A stretch of 49,649 bases of DNA, taken from a virus. A model generated the notes under the pieces. The model did no database searches, was not told the DNA's origin, and saw nothing but the letters and a program-made list of their open reading frames with translations. Below are positions 1-7,608 of the stretch, in pieces. The stretch covers positions 1 to 49,649 of IMG/VR virus record IMGVR_UViG_3300040856_000860. The stretch is one strand, 5' to 3'. The number at the start of each line of letters is the position of its first letter. Position 1 is the first letter of the stretch. Both the position numbers and the translations under genes were made by a program.

Positions 1-999
1 TGCAACGTCAGATGAACAGATCAGGATGTTACCTTTCCCTCTACGAGTGTCTTTTGCGATTTGGTTCGCTTCACGCTCGATTTGGAAAATCATACCTTTG
101 AAGCGCTCTACTGACCAACGGCCATTTGAGTCAACGTCTAGGTTGAATGTACCAGCTGCTGCTGTGTTGTCTTGTGCACCTGCTGTAGCTGTGTAGTTAA
201 TTGTACGAACAACTTCACGGTTAATTTCAGCAAGAATTTCTGCTGACAAGATGTTTGCCAACTCTGTTTCTGCATCCAAGCCGTGTACAGCGCGAAGGTC
301 TTGAGCCAATTCCATTGTGTACTCAGCTTTCAACGCACGTGAAACTGCAGTTACTGAAACTTTCTCGATTGAGAATGCCATCTCTTGGAATGCATTGTTA
401 GACGCATCACCTAGAGCTTCAGCTTGTGCTGTTGACATACCAGTTGCAACTGTGTAGCCGTTTGCAGAAGCGCGGGCAGTTGGATCAGAACCTGTCTGAC
501 CTGTTGTAACTGCGTCACCAGTTGATTCGTCAATTGCGAAACCTGATAGTGTGTTACCAGCAGCTGACTTCGAGAAGTCTGTGTCTGCTTCGTTGTATAG
601 CGCTTCTGCACCAGAGCTTTGATTACTGTAACGTGCGCGCATCGCGAAGATAAGACCAGTTGGTCCAGTCATTGGCTGAACACCAGCAATATCATAAGCG
701 ATAAGGTTTGGCATTGAACGACGTACTAGTGAAATTAGTACTGGGTCGAAAATGTCTACTGCACCGTCACCAGCTACGGAAGAAGAAGCACCCATTGCGT
801 TTGTTGGTGCAGCTTCGCCTAGTAGCGATGGCATTGAGTAGCCACCAGAACCCTGAGCTGCTTCACGTGAAGCACGGGTCTGGTTTTCTAGAAGTGTAGC
901 TGTGACAGAGCGACGATGAGCATCTTTGATCTCTGGTAGATCAGAATGCTCTAGAACTGGCTGCCACTTCTGCATTAGTTCTTCAGATACATATTGCAT
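1..999 (-). CDS. 23: Major capsid protein gp23, 5' part only
   Basis: Forms the hexameric lattice of the T4-type head; in T4 it is chaperoned into the prohead and then trimmed by the gp21 protease. The 333 codons present begin MQYVSEELMQKW at an ATG preceded by AAAGGAGAA. They include the family block DPVLISLVRRSMPNLIAYD followed by GVQPMTGPTGLIFAMRARY, which is highly conserved in T4-like gp23. The gene runs off the left edge, so its C-terminal part is missing. It is the last gene of the head block in the order gp21, gp22, gp23. It has its own late promoter box 37 bases upstream. Identity is near certain. Confidence 0.96.
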   Translation of the reverse strand, partial: MQYVSEELMQKWQPVLEHSDLPEIKDAHRRSVTATLLENQTRASREAAQGSGGYSMPSLLGEAAPTNAMGASSSVAGDGAVDIFDPVLISLVRRSMPNLIAYDIAGVQPMTGPTGLIFAMRARYSNQSSGAEALYNEADTDFSKSAAGNTLSGFAIDESTGDAVTTGQTGSDPTARASANGYTVATGMSTAQAEALGDASNNAFQEMAFSIEKVSVTAVSRALKAEYTMELAQDLRAVHGLDAETELANILSAEILAEINREVVRTINYTATAGAQDNTAAAGTFNLDVDSNGRWSVERFKGMIFQIEREANQIAKDTRRGKGNILICSSDVA

Positions 1000-1035
1000 T
1001 TGATTTCTCCTTTAGGGTTTTCCAAAATCTAATAT

Positions 1036-1043
1036 TATTTATA
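1036..1043 (-). promoter_or_regulatory. Late promoter box TATAAATA before gp23
   Basis: Exact T4 late promoter -10 box on the minus strand, in the context ATTATAAATA, between the gp22 stop and the gp23 start (37 bases from the box to the ATG). T4 late promoters need only this box, read by RNA polymerase with gp55, gp33 and the sliding clamp. No -35 element is expected. Confidence 0.85.
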
Positions 1044-1047
1044 ATTT

Positions 1048-2214
1048 TTATCTTTTCAATGTTCTTGAAATGGCATTGACATACTGTGACATTTCTGGGT
1101 CAACACGAGGTGAAGTAACTTCTTCCTCTAATGGCTCAGCGTCGTCAAAATCACTCACTGAAGTAGTCTCTGCGGATTCGCTAAAATAGCTTTTCTTTAG
1201 AGTGTTAAGTTTCTCAACGTACTTGTCTTCATTAACAAATTCAATTCCTTCAGCTAGAGACTTGAACTTTTCTTTTTGAGTCTCAGTTAAAGATTCGCAT
1301 GCTTCTGCGAACAAATCGGCTTTCATGTGCTCAGCAATTTCAGCCTTAAAAGAAGCATTCTTTTTGATCTCTTCGTCTAAACGATTTTCGAGATCTTCTG
1401 CACGAGCAGCTAATTCTTCAACAACGTCAACTTTGTCGTCAGGAATTTCAATATAGTGCTCGTTAAACAGATCTTTTAGTCCATTAATAAAGTCATCAAC
1501 TAACTCGGACTTGATACCTTTTTCAACTGCTAGTGAATTCTCTTCCATCCAGTTTTCTACGACATAGTCAAGATACTGGTCTAGCTTTGTTGACATTTCT
1601 TCTTCAAGACGAGCTTTTTCTTCGTTGAGTTCTGATTCAATGTCAACTACATATTTCTCTAGTTGCTCATTTACTTTAGAAACTACAGCAGCTTCAAAGA
1701 TTGTTGTAGCTGCATCTTTAAACTCTTCAGATAGTTCTTCATCATTAGCGAATACAGCGTCGATATGCTCTTTAATATCGATATCTTCAGCTGAAATCTT
1801 ATGACCTGCTCTTACTACTTCTACTGCTTCTTCTGAAACTTCTTCTTCTGAAATTTCTTTTGCTTCAGCAGCTGCAAGCATGTCTTCAAACACACCTGCA
1901 AGGTCTGTTCTCTTCATACTGTTCATACGTTCTACCATAGCTTGAATCATTGACATTTTTGATTCACCCATTGGCAGTTTAGCTGTTTTACCTTTACCAG
2001 CTGTTGCTTCAGCTGGCTTGGTTGGCTTTACAGCAGTTGGACTATCTTGAGGATCGTCTTCTTGTTTTTTAGACTTACCCGGGGCTTTTGCTGTCTTAGC
2101 AACTGGCTCAGGTACCTCAGATGGATCACCCATGGAAGCTTTGAACTCATCTAATTGCGTATCTTCGGCAACGACGAGGTCTTCTTCTCTCATTTTTTGA
2201 TCTTGATCAGACAT
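1048..2214 (-). CDS. 22: Prohead core scaffold protein gp22
   Basis: Main internal scaffold of the prohead, digested by gp21 during maturation. The 388-residue product is very acidic and rich in Glu, Lys and Ala. It has long stretches of predicted coiled coil from about residue 90 to 330, and a low-complexity Pro/Lys linker at about 30-80. The C-terminal segment SPRVDPEMSQYVNAISRTLK is the conserved tail of gp22 in marine T4-like phages. The ATG has an AAAGGAG site and its own late promoter box. It lies between the protease and capsid genes as in T4. It is longer than T4 gp22 (about 270 residues), mainly through the N-terminal linker. Confidence 0.9.
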   Translation of the reverse strand: MSDQDQKMREEDLVVAEDTQLDEFKASMGDPSEVPEPVAKTAKAPGKSKKQEDDPQDSPTAVKPTKPAEATAGKGKTAKLPMGESKMSMIQAMVERMNSMKRTDLAGVFEDMLAAAEAKEISEEEVSEEAVEVVRAGHKISAEDIDIKEHIDAVFANDEELSEEFKDAATTIFEAAVVSKVNEQLEKYVVDIESELNEEKARLEEEMSTKLDQYLDYVVENWMEENSLAVEKGIKSELVDDFINGLKDLFNEHYIEIPDDKVDVVEELAARAEDLENRLDEEIKKNASFKAEIAEHMKADLFAEACESLTETQKEKFKSLAEGIEFVNEDKYVEKLNTLKKSYFSESAETTSVSDFDDAEPLEEEVTSPRVDPEMSQYVNAISRTLKR

Positions 2215-2244
2215 CGTTATTTCTCCTTTAGTGGATTCTCTTAT

Positions 2245-2252
2245 TATTTATA
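2245..2252 (-). promoter_or_regulatory. Late promoter box TATAAATA before gp22
   Basis: Exact TATAAATA, extended as ATTATAAATA, starting 4 bases after the gp21 stop and ending 31 bases before the gp22 ATG. Same box and spacing as at gp23. Confidence 0.85.
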
Positions 2253-2255
2253 ATA

Positions 2256-2900
2256 TTAAAGTTTTGAGATGAAGTCCTCAAAGACTCGCATTTTCATTTC
2301 AGCTAAGTCTTTAGATGAGGTCTTTTTAATTGCTTGTTCATAATCAGCAATAGTCTTCTCGCGAAGAATACCGTTTTCCCAAACCCATTCTTTACCTTCC
2401 ATAATACCTTCAACGAAAGCATTAGGTGCAGATGGATCTGCAACAATATCAGCTGCAGTAGCAAGATAGAAATCTTTTTGTACTTCTGCAATACCGTTTT
2501 TCTCTTTTAGTGAACCCATACCACGAGATGAAACACCAATAGTAGCACCTTCGTTCATTAGATTCTTAACAATGTTACCCATTGGTGTATCTAGAATTTT
2601 AGCTTCACCAATAATATTATCTCCGTCTGGGGTTAGAGATGTAATCATATGCGAAACACGATCTAAGTTAATCGTAGGACCAGCTGGGTGACCTAGTTCA
2701 CCAAAAGCGCGCTTTTTATCAATATATTCTTTTTGATAACGCTTTACTTCGTTAACTAGAACATCCATAGGGTATCTACGACCATTACGGTTCGTAATAT
2801 TACCTTGCATGAAGATACCTTTAATCTTGTGAGTTTTACCCTCACCAGCTTCTTCTGCGATGTATTCTAATTCTTCGTTAATTTCGCATATAAGTTTCAT
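2256..2900 (-). CDS. 21: Prohead maturation protease gp21
   Basis: Serine protease (T4 gp21, family S80, herpesvirus-assemblin-like fold) that cleaves scaffold and capsid proteins inside the prohead. The 214-residue product has the expected catalytic landmarks: His71 in GELGHP, Ser124/Ser125 in GVSSRGMG, and Asp151/Asp155 in the segment AADIVADPSAPNAFVEG, which is conserved in the family. The length matches T4 gp21 (212). The start follows the stop of the preceding small gene by one base, so translation is probably coupled. It is followed by gp22 and gp23. Confidence 0.95.
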   Translation of the reverse strand: MKLICEINEELEYIAEEAGEGKTHKIKGIFMQGNITNRNGRRYPMDVLVNEVKRYQKEYIDKKRAFGELGHPAGPTINLDRVSHMITSLTPDGDNIIGEAKILDTPMGNIVKNLMNEGATIGVSSRGMGSLKEKNGIAEVQKDFYLATAADIVADPSAPNAFVEGIMEGKEWVWENGILREKTIADYEQAIKKTSSKDLAEMKMRVFEDFISKL

Positions 2901-2901
2901 A

Positions 2902-3165
2902 TTAGTATCTCGCTACTTTAGTTGCTTTAACATCAGCAGTAGCAACAATTGTATCTGTTGGCTCTTTAAGAACGATTTCAGATTGACCAGCTTCTAAAAC
3001 AAAAGTGCCTGATGTACCACCGCCGTTTTCTGGACCTACAGTATTAGCTATAGTAACTGTTACTTCGGCTGCAGCAGTATTAACTAAACGTACAAATGTA
3101 GCGTTGCCTATGTTATTAGCAACACCTAAACTTCCAGAATTACCTAATACTTTAATCGTCGCCAT
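2902..3165 (-). CDS. Small beta-rich protein between prohead core and protease genes
   Basis: Family not recognised. The 87-residue product begins MATIKVLGNSGS and is rich in Thr, Val, Ala and Gly, with alternating hydrophobic residues that suggest a compact beta fold. A phrase such as FVLEAGQSEIVLKEPTDTI would suit a small virion or decoration protein. The ATG at 3165 is preferred over a TTG nine bases upstream because AAAGG lies nine bases before the ATG but abuts the TTG. The gene overlaps the 3' end of the preceding gene by 14 bases. Its place in the head block suggests a head role, but this is inference from position only. Confidence 0.7.
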   Translation of the reverse strand: MATIKVLGNSGSLGVANNIGNATFVRLVNTAAAEVTVTIANTVGPENGGGTSGTFVLEAGQSEIVLKEPTDTIVATADVKATKVARY

Positions 3166-3484
3166 GTTCGTCAACCTTTACCCAAGCTGAAAAGCTCTCT
3201 CTCATCTTAGATGTACCCTGCATTACCGGTTGTGTTTCTCCAGCTGCATGCTTCTTTCCACCACGATGTGTTTTCTCTGGATCACCACCATCGTTCATAC
3301 CTTTAAATTGAGCTTTAGTAGCTACAGGATGATCTCCAGTTTCATAATTATGAGCTGCTGCAAAATCTTCCTCACCTTTTGAACGAGGCTTATAACCTTT
3401 TACTTCTGACTCATCATCTTTTACGCGCTTATTATCTTGTGCTGGTGAGCCCGGAGCTTCCATAATTTCCTTAAAAGTCTTCAT
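3152..3484 (-). CDS. Hypothetical head-block protein in the gp68 position
   Basis: A 110-residue, highly charged, probably disordered product beginning MKTFKEIMEAPGSPAQ. It is rich in Lys, Glu, Asp and Gly, with a His/Gly/Lys segment (THRGGKKHAAGE) near residue 75. The ATG at 3484 is chosen because GGAG lies just upstream and because a longer frame would run through most of the preceding gene. It overlaps the preceding acidic gene by 14 bases and the next gene by 14 bases, so the three are translationally packed. T4 has gp68 (prohead core) at this place. I see no sequence similarity strong enough to claim homology. Confidence 0.65.
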   Translation of the reverse strand: MKTFKEIMEAPGSPAQDNKRVKDDESEVKGYKPRSKGEEDFAAAHNYETGDHPVATKAQFKGMNDGGDPEKTHRGGKKHAAGETQPVMQGTSKMRESFSAWVKVDEHGDD

Positions 3485-3695
3485 CTGATTCTCCGTCAAT
3501 TTCTGTTTCAAATTCTTCTTCTGGAGTGTCTGTGTCGAACTCTGGCTCATTAAACATTGTTTGAGCAACAGCAATTTTTTCTACACCGATACGCTCACGC
3601 AACTTATCAGCAAGGATGCTATTAATAGCATCTTGAAATACTGATGTGTTATCATTTGAAACAGCTTGTACTGCGTCTGCTACTTCATAATCCAT
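3471..3695 (-). CDS. Acidic prohead core protein, gp67-like candidate
   Basis: A 74-residue protein with a helical N-terminal half (AVSNDNTSVFQDAINSIL) and a strongly acidic tail (PEEEFETEIDGESDEDF). Size, charge and position immediately upstream of the protease/scaffold/capsid genes match the T4 gp67/gp68 prohead-core pair, which is degraded to internal peptides during maturation. It has GGAG before the ATG and two tandem late promoter boxes just upstream, so it heads the head-assembly transcript. The assignment rests mainly on position and composition. Confidence 0.6.
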   Translation of the reverse strand: MDYEVADAVQAVSNDNTSVFQDAINSILADKLRERIGVEKIAVAQTMFNEPEFDTDTPEEEFETEIDGESDEDF

Positions 3696-3713
3696 AATAT
3701 TCTCCTATTCATA

Positions 3714-3732
3714 TATTTATACATTATTTATA
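3714..3732 (-). promoter_or_regulatory. Two tandem late promoter boxes before the prohead-core genes
   Basis: TATAAATA occurs exactly at 3725-3732 and again at 3714-3721, an 11-base period. A one-mismatch TATGAATA follows at 3706-3713. The boxes overlap the last codons and stop of the upstream fibre gene, so the promoter is built into coding sequence. The nearer exact box ends 19 bases before the ATG of the 74-residue gene. Confidence 0.8.
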
Positions 3733-6700
3733 ATTTGCTTTAATTCATCAATTTGCTTTTGTTGATCTTTAACTGCTTCAATTAGCAGACCAACTAATGA
3801 GCCATAACTAATAGATTTGGTCCCATTAGTTTCTGCAACTACTTCAGGTATAATTTTTTCTACTTCTTGCGCAATTAAGCCTATAGAAGATAAACCTGAT
3901 TCTTTCCAGTCAAATGAAACACCTCTAAGTTGATTTACTTTTTCAGAAGCATTTTCTAGTGTTTGAATATTTTCTTTTAATCTTTCATCAGATGTTGAGT
4001 TAAAATCTACAGATGCAAGGATACCGGTGCTAGGATTATATGTCAATCCTGTATCACTGTTTGGTCTTTGATTACCAGTTGCACCACCGGTGAAGATAGG
4101 ATAGTGAGTAGCGTTAGTCGAGTTATCTGCAGCAACATTGAAATTTGTAGCGTTTGTTGCGTCCGTAGCGCTCGTTGCACTTGTTGCTGATGTCGCACTA
4201 GCAGCGCTGCCAGTAATACTAATGCCCCATGTACCAGAAGCATTTGTTCCTGTTGTTGAAGGAGCACCCACATCAGAATAAGACATAGTTTTTGATGCAA
4301 GCGCTGTAACGTGGCCATACGTATCTAATGTAACGTCTTGAATTACAGTTGCACCCGAATTGTTAACTGATGATTGCGAAGATGTATCCGCATGGCTAAT
4401 AGTACCAGAACCAGTAATAGTACCACCAGTTAAACCACCACCTGTAGCTACTGATGTTACTGTACCTGTAGTAGTAGAGAAACCTGCATCATTGTTAAAG
4501 ATACTTAATCCAATTTCATTAGCTGCTTTTCTACGATCAGCACCACCGTCAAGAACAATAAATTCATCAGTACCAACCATACCTGCAGTCATATCTGTTA
4601 ATTCAGATAAATCAACATTAAGTGTGACTGAACCAGATGTTGTAACTGTACCACCACCTGAAAGACCTGTGCCTGCTGTAACACCTACAGATGTAACAGT
4701 ACCTGTAGTAGTTGAGTATCCTGCATCATTATTAAAGCCAGAAATATTAATATTAGCTTTAGTTAGCTTTTTCTGAGCATTAGCAGTATCTACAACAACA
4801 AAATAATCACCATCACCGTTCGTTGTTGATGTTGAAAGTTCTGACAAATCGACGTTGACAGCATCTGCGGTTACATCAATAAGAGTACCAGCACCTACAG
4901 CAAATGTTCTAGAAGCTGCTATTGTACCACCGCCTGTCAAACCATCACCAGCAGTTAAAGTAACACCTGAGTGATCAATGTGCTCATTAGCAACAAAGCC
5001 ACTCAAGTTATTGTGAACAATCTCACTATCATTGGTAGCAATTGCATCAGCACTTACTGTAATACCAGTACCTTCACCGATATCTAAAGTACGGTTAGCA
5101 GCTAATGTCCCGCCACCTGTCAAACCATTACCAGCAATTACTTGAGTAGTTGTATCTGCTTTAGTAGCAATGTATGAATTGGTATTACCGAGCTGCGTTA
5201 GAGTAGAGAATGTTGAATTAACATATGTGTTTGAAGCTTTAGTACCGAGAGTGGTAGCTGTAGTAGCTGCAAAGTTTGAATCATCACCTAATGCTGCTGC
5301 TAATTCATTAAGAGTATTAAGAGCTTCCGGGGCTGAATCTACCACCCCAGCAACCGCGTTATCTACGTATGTTTTATTAGTAGCGTCAGTACCAGCTGAT
5401 ACAGTATCAATACCTTGAATACGACCTGTACCAGAAAGAATAATATCCCCACCAGAGACTGTTAGATCTGTACCTACATTAAACGCACCAGATGAGCTTG
5501 AATGATTATGAGAATCATCTACTACAGCAGCTGTTAGTGTACCATTTCCAAGATTGGTTAATGTTACTGACCCTGTTAAATCTCCACCTAGCGTAATAGT
5601 TGGATCTGATGTAGCTGTAGTAGTAATGGAAACACTATTTCCACTAAAGTTTGCTGACCCAGTAACTGCACCTGTTAACGCAACAGCTGCAGTAGCGCCA
5701 AGTTTTTGATCTACATTTGCATTAGTAGCCGATATTAAACTTCTGATCGCCGTATTAGTATTTGTAAGATTATTATTCAACAAGTTAATTCTTGCTGTTT
5801 GAGTATCTAAATTACTTTGAGTAGCGGCAATATAAGAGTTTGTATTACCTAATTGAGTAAGTGTAGAGAATGTAGCATTAACGGTTGATGTTAATGCATA
5901 ATCATTTAATTCAGAAATAGTAGCATCAAATGAGCCGCCATCTGCTGTAGAGATAGTAAATGTATTATTAGCAGCAGCATATGAAAAATCAGTAACACCG
6001 GCCACATTGGTGTTTGAAATATTTGTAATACGACCATCAGCGCCAACAGTAATAATAGGTACTTTTGAAGCTGAACCAAATGTACCAGTTGGGGTACCTG
6101 ATGATGCAATATCAGTAGCAATAGATACAGAGTTTGAACTAAATGAAGCTGAACCTGTTATATCACCTGTTAAAGTAACTGATGCTGTTGCACCTAATTT
6201 TTGATCAACATTAGCATTTGTTGCATTAATTCTTGCATTAATAGCGTTATTAGATGAAACTGCATTTGCTTTAGTAACAAAGGTAATATTAGCATTTGAT
6301 ACTTGAAGTCTATCAGATACTAATGTACGTATTGCTGTATTGGTATTGGTTAAATTATTATTAACTACATCTATTCTTACTGATTCATTAGCAATGTATG
6401 AGTTAGTATTGCCTAATTGGTTTAATGTAGAGAAGGTAGAATTTACATAACTGTTAGAAGCTTTGGTTGCTAAACTATTATTAATAGTGGTTGCAAAATT
6501 AGCATCATCGTTGATAGCTGCTGCTAGTTCGTTTAAAGTATCTAATGCACCTGGAGCTGCCTCTACCAGGTTATTAACTGCTGCTGTAACTGCTGCTGTG
6601 ACATTAGCTACTTGCATTCTATCGTTAACTAATATATTTACTCTATCTTCTGTTGCTAGTTTATAACCACCAGCTGTACTCCCATCATGTACACGAACGG

Positions 6701-6797
6701 TATTATTAGATGTATCAAAGGTAATTTCTGACACAGCACCTGTAAACGTTGCGTGTTGTGTGGCGGTACCTCGTCTAAGTTGAATCTGAGTTGCCAT
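3717..6797 (-). CDS. Long tail fibre with C-terminal S74 self-cleaving chaperone domain
   Basis: A 1026-residue fibre-like protein. The N-terminus (MATQIQLRRGTATQHATFTG, then an AVSEITFDTSNNTVRVHDG stretch) is the common attachment/head domain of marine phage fibres. The body is repetitive, with several copies of FSTLTQLGNTNSYIA-like units, ALNTLNELAAALGDD-like units, and Gly/Thr-rich GTGLSGGGT units. The C-terminal ~100 residues are a Peptidase_S74 intramolecular chaperone: the Ser and Lys of SDERLKEN are the autocleavage dyad, followed by GLIAQEVEKIIPEVV and a terminal coiled coil. It is expected to trimerise, cleave off the S74 domain and act in host recognition. It is the third gene of a fibre cassette after the portal gene. 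Confidence 0.85.
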   Translation of the reverse strand: MATQIQLRRGTATQHATFTGAVSEITFDTSNNTVRVHDGSTAGGYKLATEDRVNILVNDRMQVANVTAAVTAAVNNLVEAAPGALDTLNELAAAINDDANFATTINNSLATKASNSYVNSTFSTLNQLGNTNSYIANESVRIDVVNNNLTNTNTAIRTLVSDRLQVSNANITFVTKANAVSSNNAINARINATNANVDQKLGATASVTLTGDITGSASFSSNSVSIATDIASSGTPTGTFGSASKVPIITVGADGRITNISNTNVAGVTDFSYAAANNTFTISTADGGSFDATISELNDYALTSTVNATFSTLTQLGNTNSYIAATQSNLDTQTARINLLNNNLTNTNTAIRSLISATNANVDQKLGATAAVALTGAVTGSANFSGNSVSITTTATSDPTITLGGDLTGSVTLTNLGNGTLTAAVVDDSHNHSSSSGAFNVGTDLTVSGGDIILSGTGRIQGIDTVSAGTDATNKTYVDNAVAGVVDSAPEALNTLNELAAALGDDSNFAATTATTLGTKASNTYVNSTFSTLTQLGNTNSYIATKADTTTQVIAGNGLTGGGTLAANRTLDIGEGTGITVSADAIATNDSEIVHNNLSGFVANEHIDHSGVTLTAGDGLTGGGTIAASRTFAVGAGTLIDVTADAVNVDLSELSTSTTNGDGDYFVVVDTANAQKKLTKANINISGFNNDAGYSTTTGTVTSVGVTAGTGLSGGGTVTTSGSVTLNVDLSELTDMTAGMVGTDEFIVLDGGADRRKAANEIGLSIFNNDAGFSTTTGTVTSVATGGGLTGGTITGSGTISHADTSSQSSVNNSGATVIQDVTLDTYGHVTALASKTMSYSDVGAPSTTGTNASGTWGISITGSAASATSATSATSATDATNATNFNVAADNSTNATHYPIFTGGATGNQRPNSDTGLTYNPSTGILASVDFNSTSDERLKENIQTLENASEKVNQLRGVSFDWKESGLSSIGLIAQEVEKIIPEVVAETNGTKSISYGSLVGLLIEAVKDQQKQIDELKQIINNV

Positions 6798-7390
6798 CTT
6801 ATCCTATACTCCCGTAATCAATTGTATTTGCTCCTACTGCTCCAGTAATCAAGCCATAATCTATCTCTGTTGCTTGGGATATAACCCCGCTCGTAATATT
6901 AATACCTGAACCAGCTGTAAACGAACTTCTCGCTCGAGCTGTAGTAAAATATAAATTAGTTCCACCCTCAACTAGATCGTCTGTGTCAAAAGGTTCTAGT
7001 GTAATATTAGTTGTTTGACTTCCACCATCGGAGGTATTTATGGTTAATAAACTATTAGATGTATTATACGTAACTGACTGAACACCAGCTACAGCAGTGT
7101 TTGAAATATTTGTAATTCGACCATCGGCACCAACTGTAATAACAGGAACTTGAGATGCTGAACCAAAAGTTCCAGTAGGGACACCTGTTGAAGCTAAATT
7201 ATTAAAATTATTAATTACAGCATCAAAATTTGTGCCAGCTGAAGTTGATATCCTAAGTGTGCTGTTTGCTGATGTCCATGTAAAGTTAGCTACACCAGCT
7301 ACAGCAGTGTTTGAAATATTTGTAATTCGGCCATCGGCGCCTACAGTAATAATAGGAATTAACGAAGCAGAACCAAACGTTCCCGTAGCT
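5994..7390 (-). repeat. Shared fibre repeat units, three copies across two genes
   Basis: A unit of about 95 bases encoding TGTFGSASxxPxITVGADGR and then ITNISNTxVAGV occurs at about 5994-6092 in the 1026-residue fibre. It occurs again at about 7081-7180 and 7291-7390 in the neighbouring 266-residue fibre. The copies are similar in DNA as well as protein (shared core TGTTTGAAATATTTGTAAT on the plus strand), pointing to recent duplication or gene conversion between adjacent fibre genes. Confidence 0.8.
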
Positions 7391-7599
7391 ACACCGGTTG
7401 CAGCAAGAGCATCTTCGTTTGCCCACTCGATAGCGGTTCCAGCATCGTTTACTTTTAAAACTTGATTTGCTGTTCCAAGTGTAATTAATCCTGTACCACC
7501 ATGTTGGTATCCAACAGCGTCGCCTGATTGAAATTCAGACAAACCAATAGCGTTGTTTGAATTATCATAAACTGTTCTAATAGGTACTTTAATTGCCAT
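6799..7599 (-). CDS. Short fibre protein with repeated beta units
   Basis: A 266-residue protein without a recognised enzymatic domain. It starts MAIKVPIRTVYDNSNNAIGL, contains a phrase common in fibre N-terminal regions (GYQHGGTGLITLGTANQVLK), then two tandem copies of the repeat TGTFGSAS...ITVGADGRITNISNT. It ends with DDLVEGGTNLYFTTARARSSF, typical of Gly/Thr-rich fibre shafts. It is separated by one base from the 1026-residue fibre and ten bases from the collagen-like gene, so the three are probably co-translated parts of one fibre system. Lacking an S74 domain, it may form a connector segment. Confidence 0.75.
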   Translation of the reverse strand: MAIKVPIRTVYDNSNNAIGLSEFQSGDAVGYQHGGTGLITLGTANQVLKVNDAGTAIEWANEDALAATGVATGTFGSASLIPIITVGADGRITNISNTAVAGVANFTWTSANSTLRISTSAGTNFDAVINNFNNLASTGVPTGTFGSASQVPVITVGADGRITNISNTAVAGVQSVTYNTSNSLLTINTSDGGSQTTNITLEPFDTDDLVEGGTNLYFTTARARSSFTAGSGINITSGVISQATEIDYGLITGAVGANTIDYGSIG

Positions 7600-7608
7600 A
7601 TCTAAACC

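Noticed and set aside
3166-3174. TTG start adding three residues to the small gene at 2902-3165
   Set aside because: The AAAGG site abuts the TTG but is correctly spaced from the ATG. The same reasoning favours the ATG over a TTG at the oxygenase gene.
4360-4776. Plus-strand open frame of 138 codons, and similar ones at 8180-8509, 21000-21356 and 24181-24525
   Set aside because: They lie antisense to repetitive Thr/Ser/Gly-rich fibre and baseplate genes, have low-complexity products and no ribosome sites; the sense genes are certain.
5994-7390. Periodic repeats as a possible CRISPR or integron-like array
   Set aside because: The repeats are in frame, encode beta units of fibre proteins, and lack spacers of constant length.
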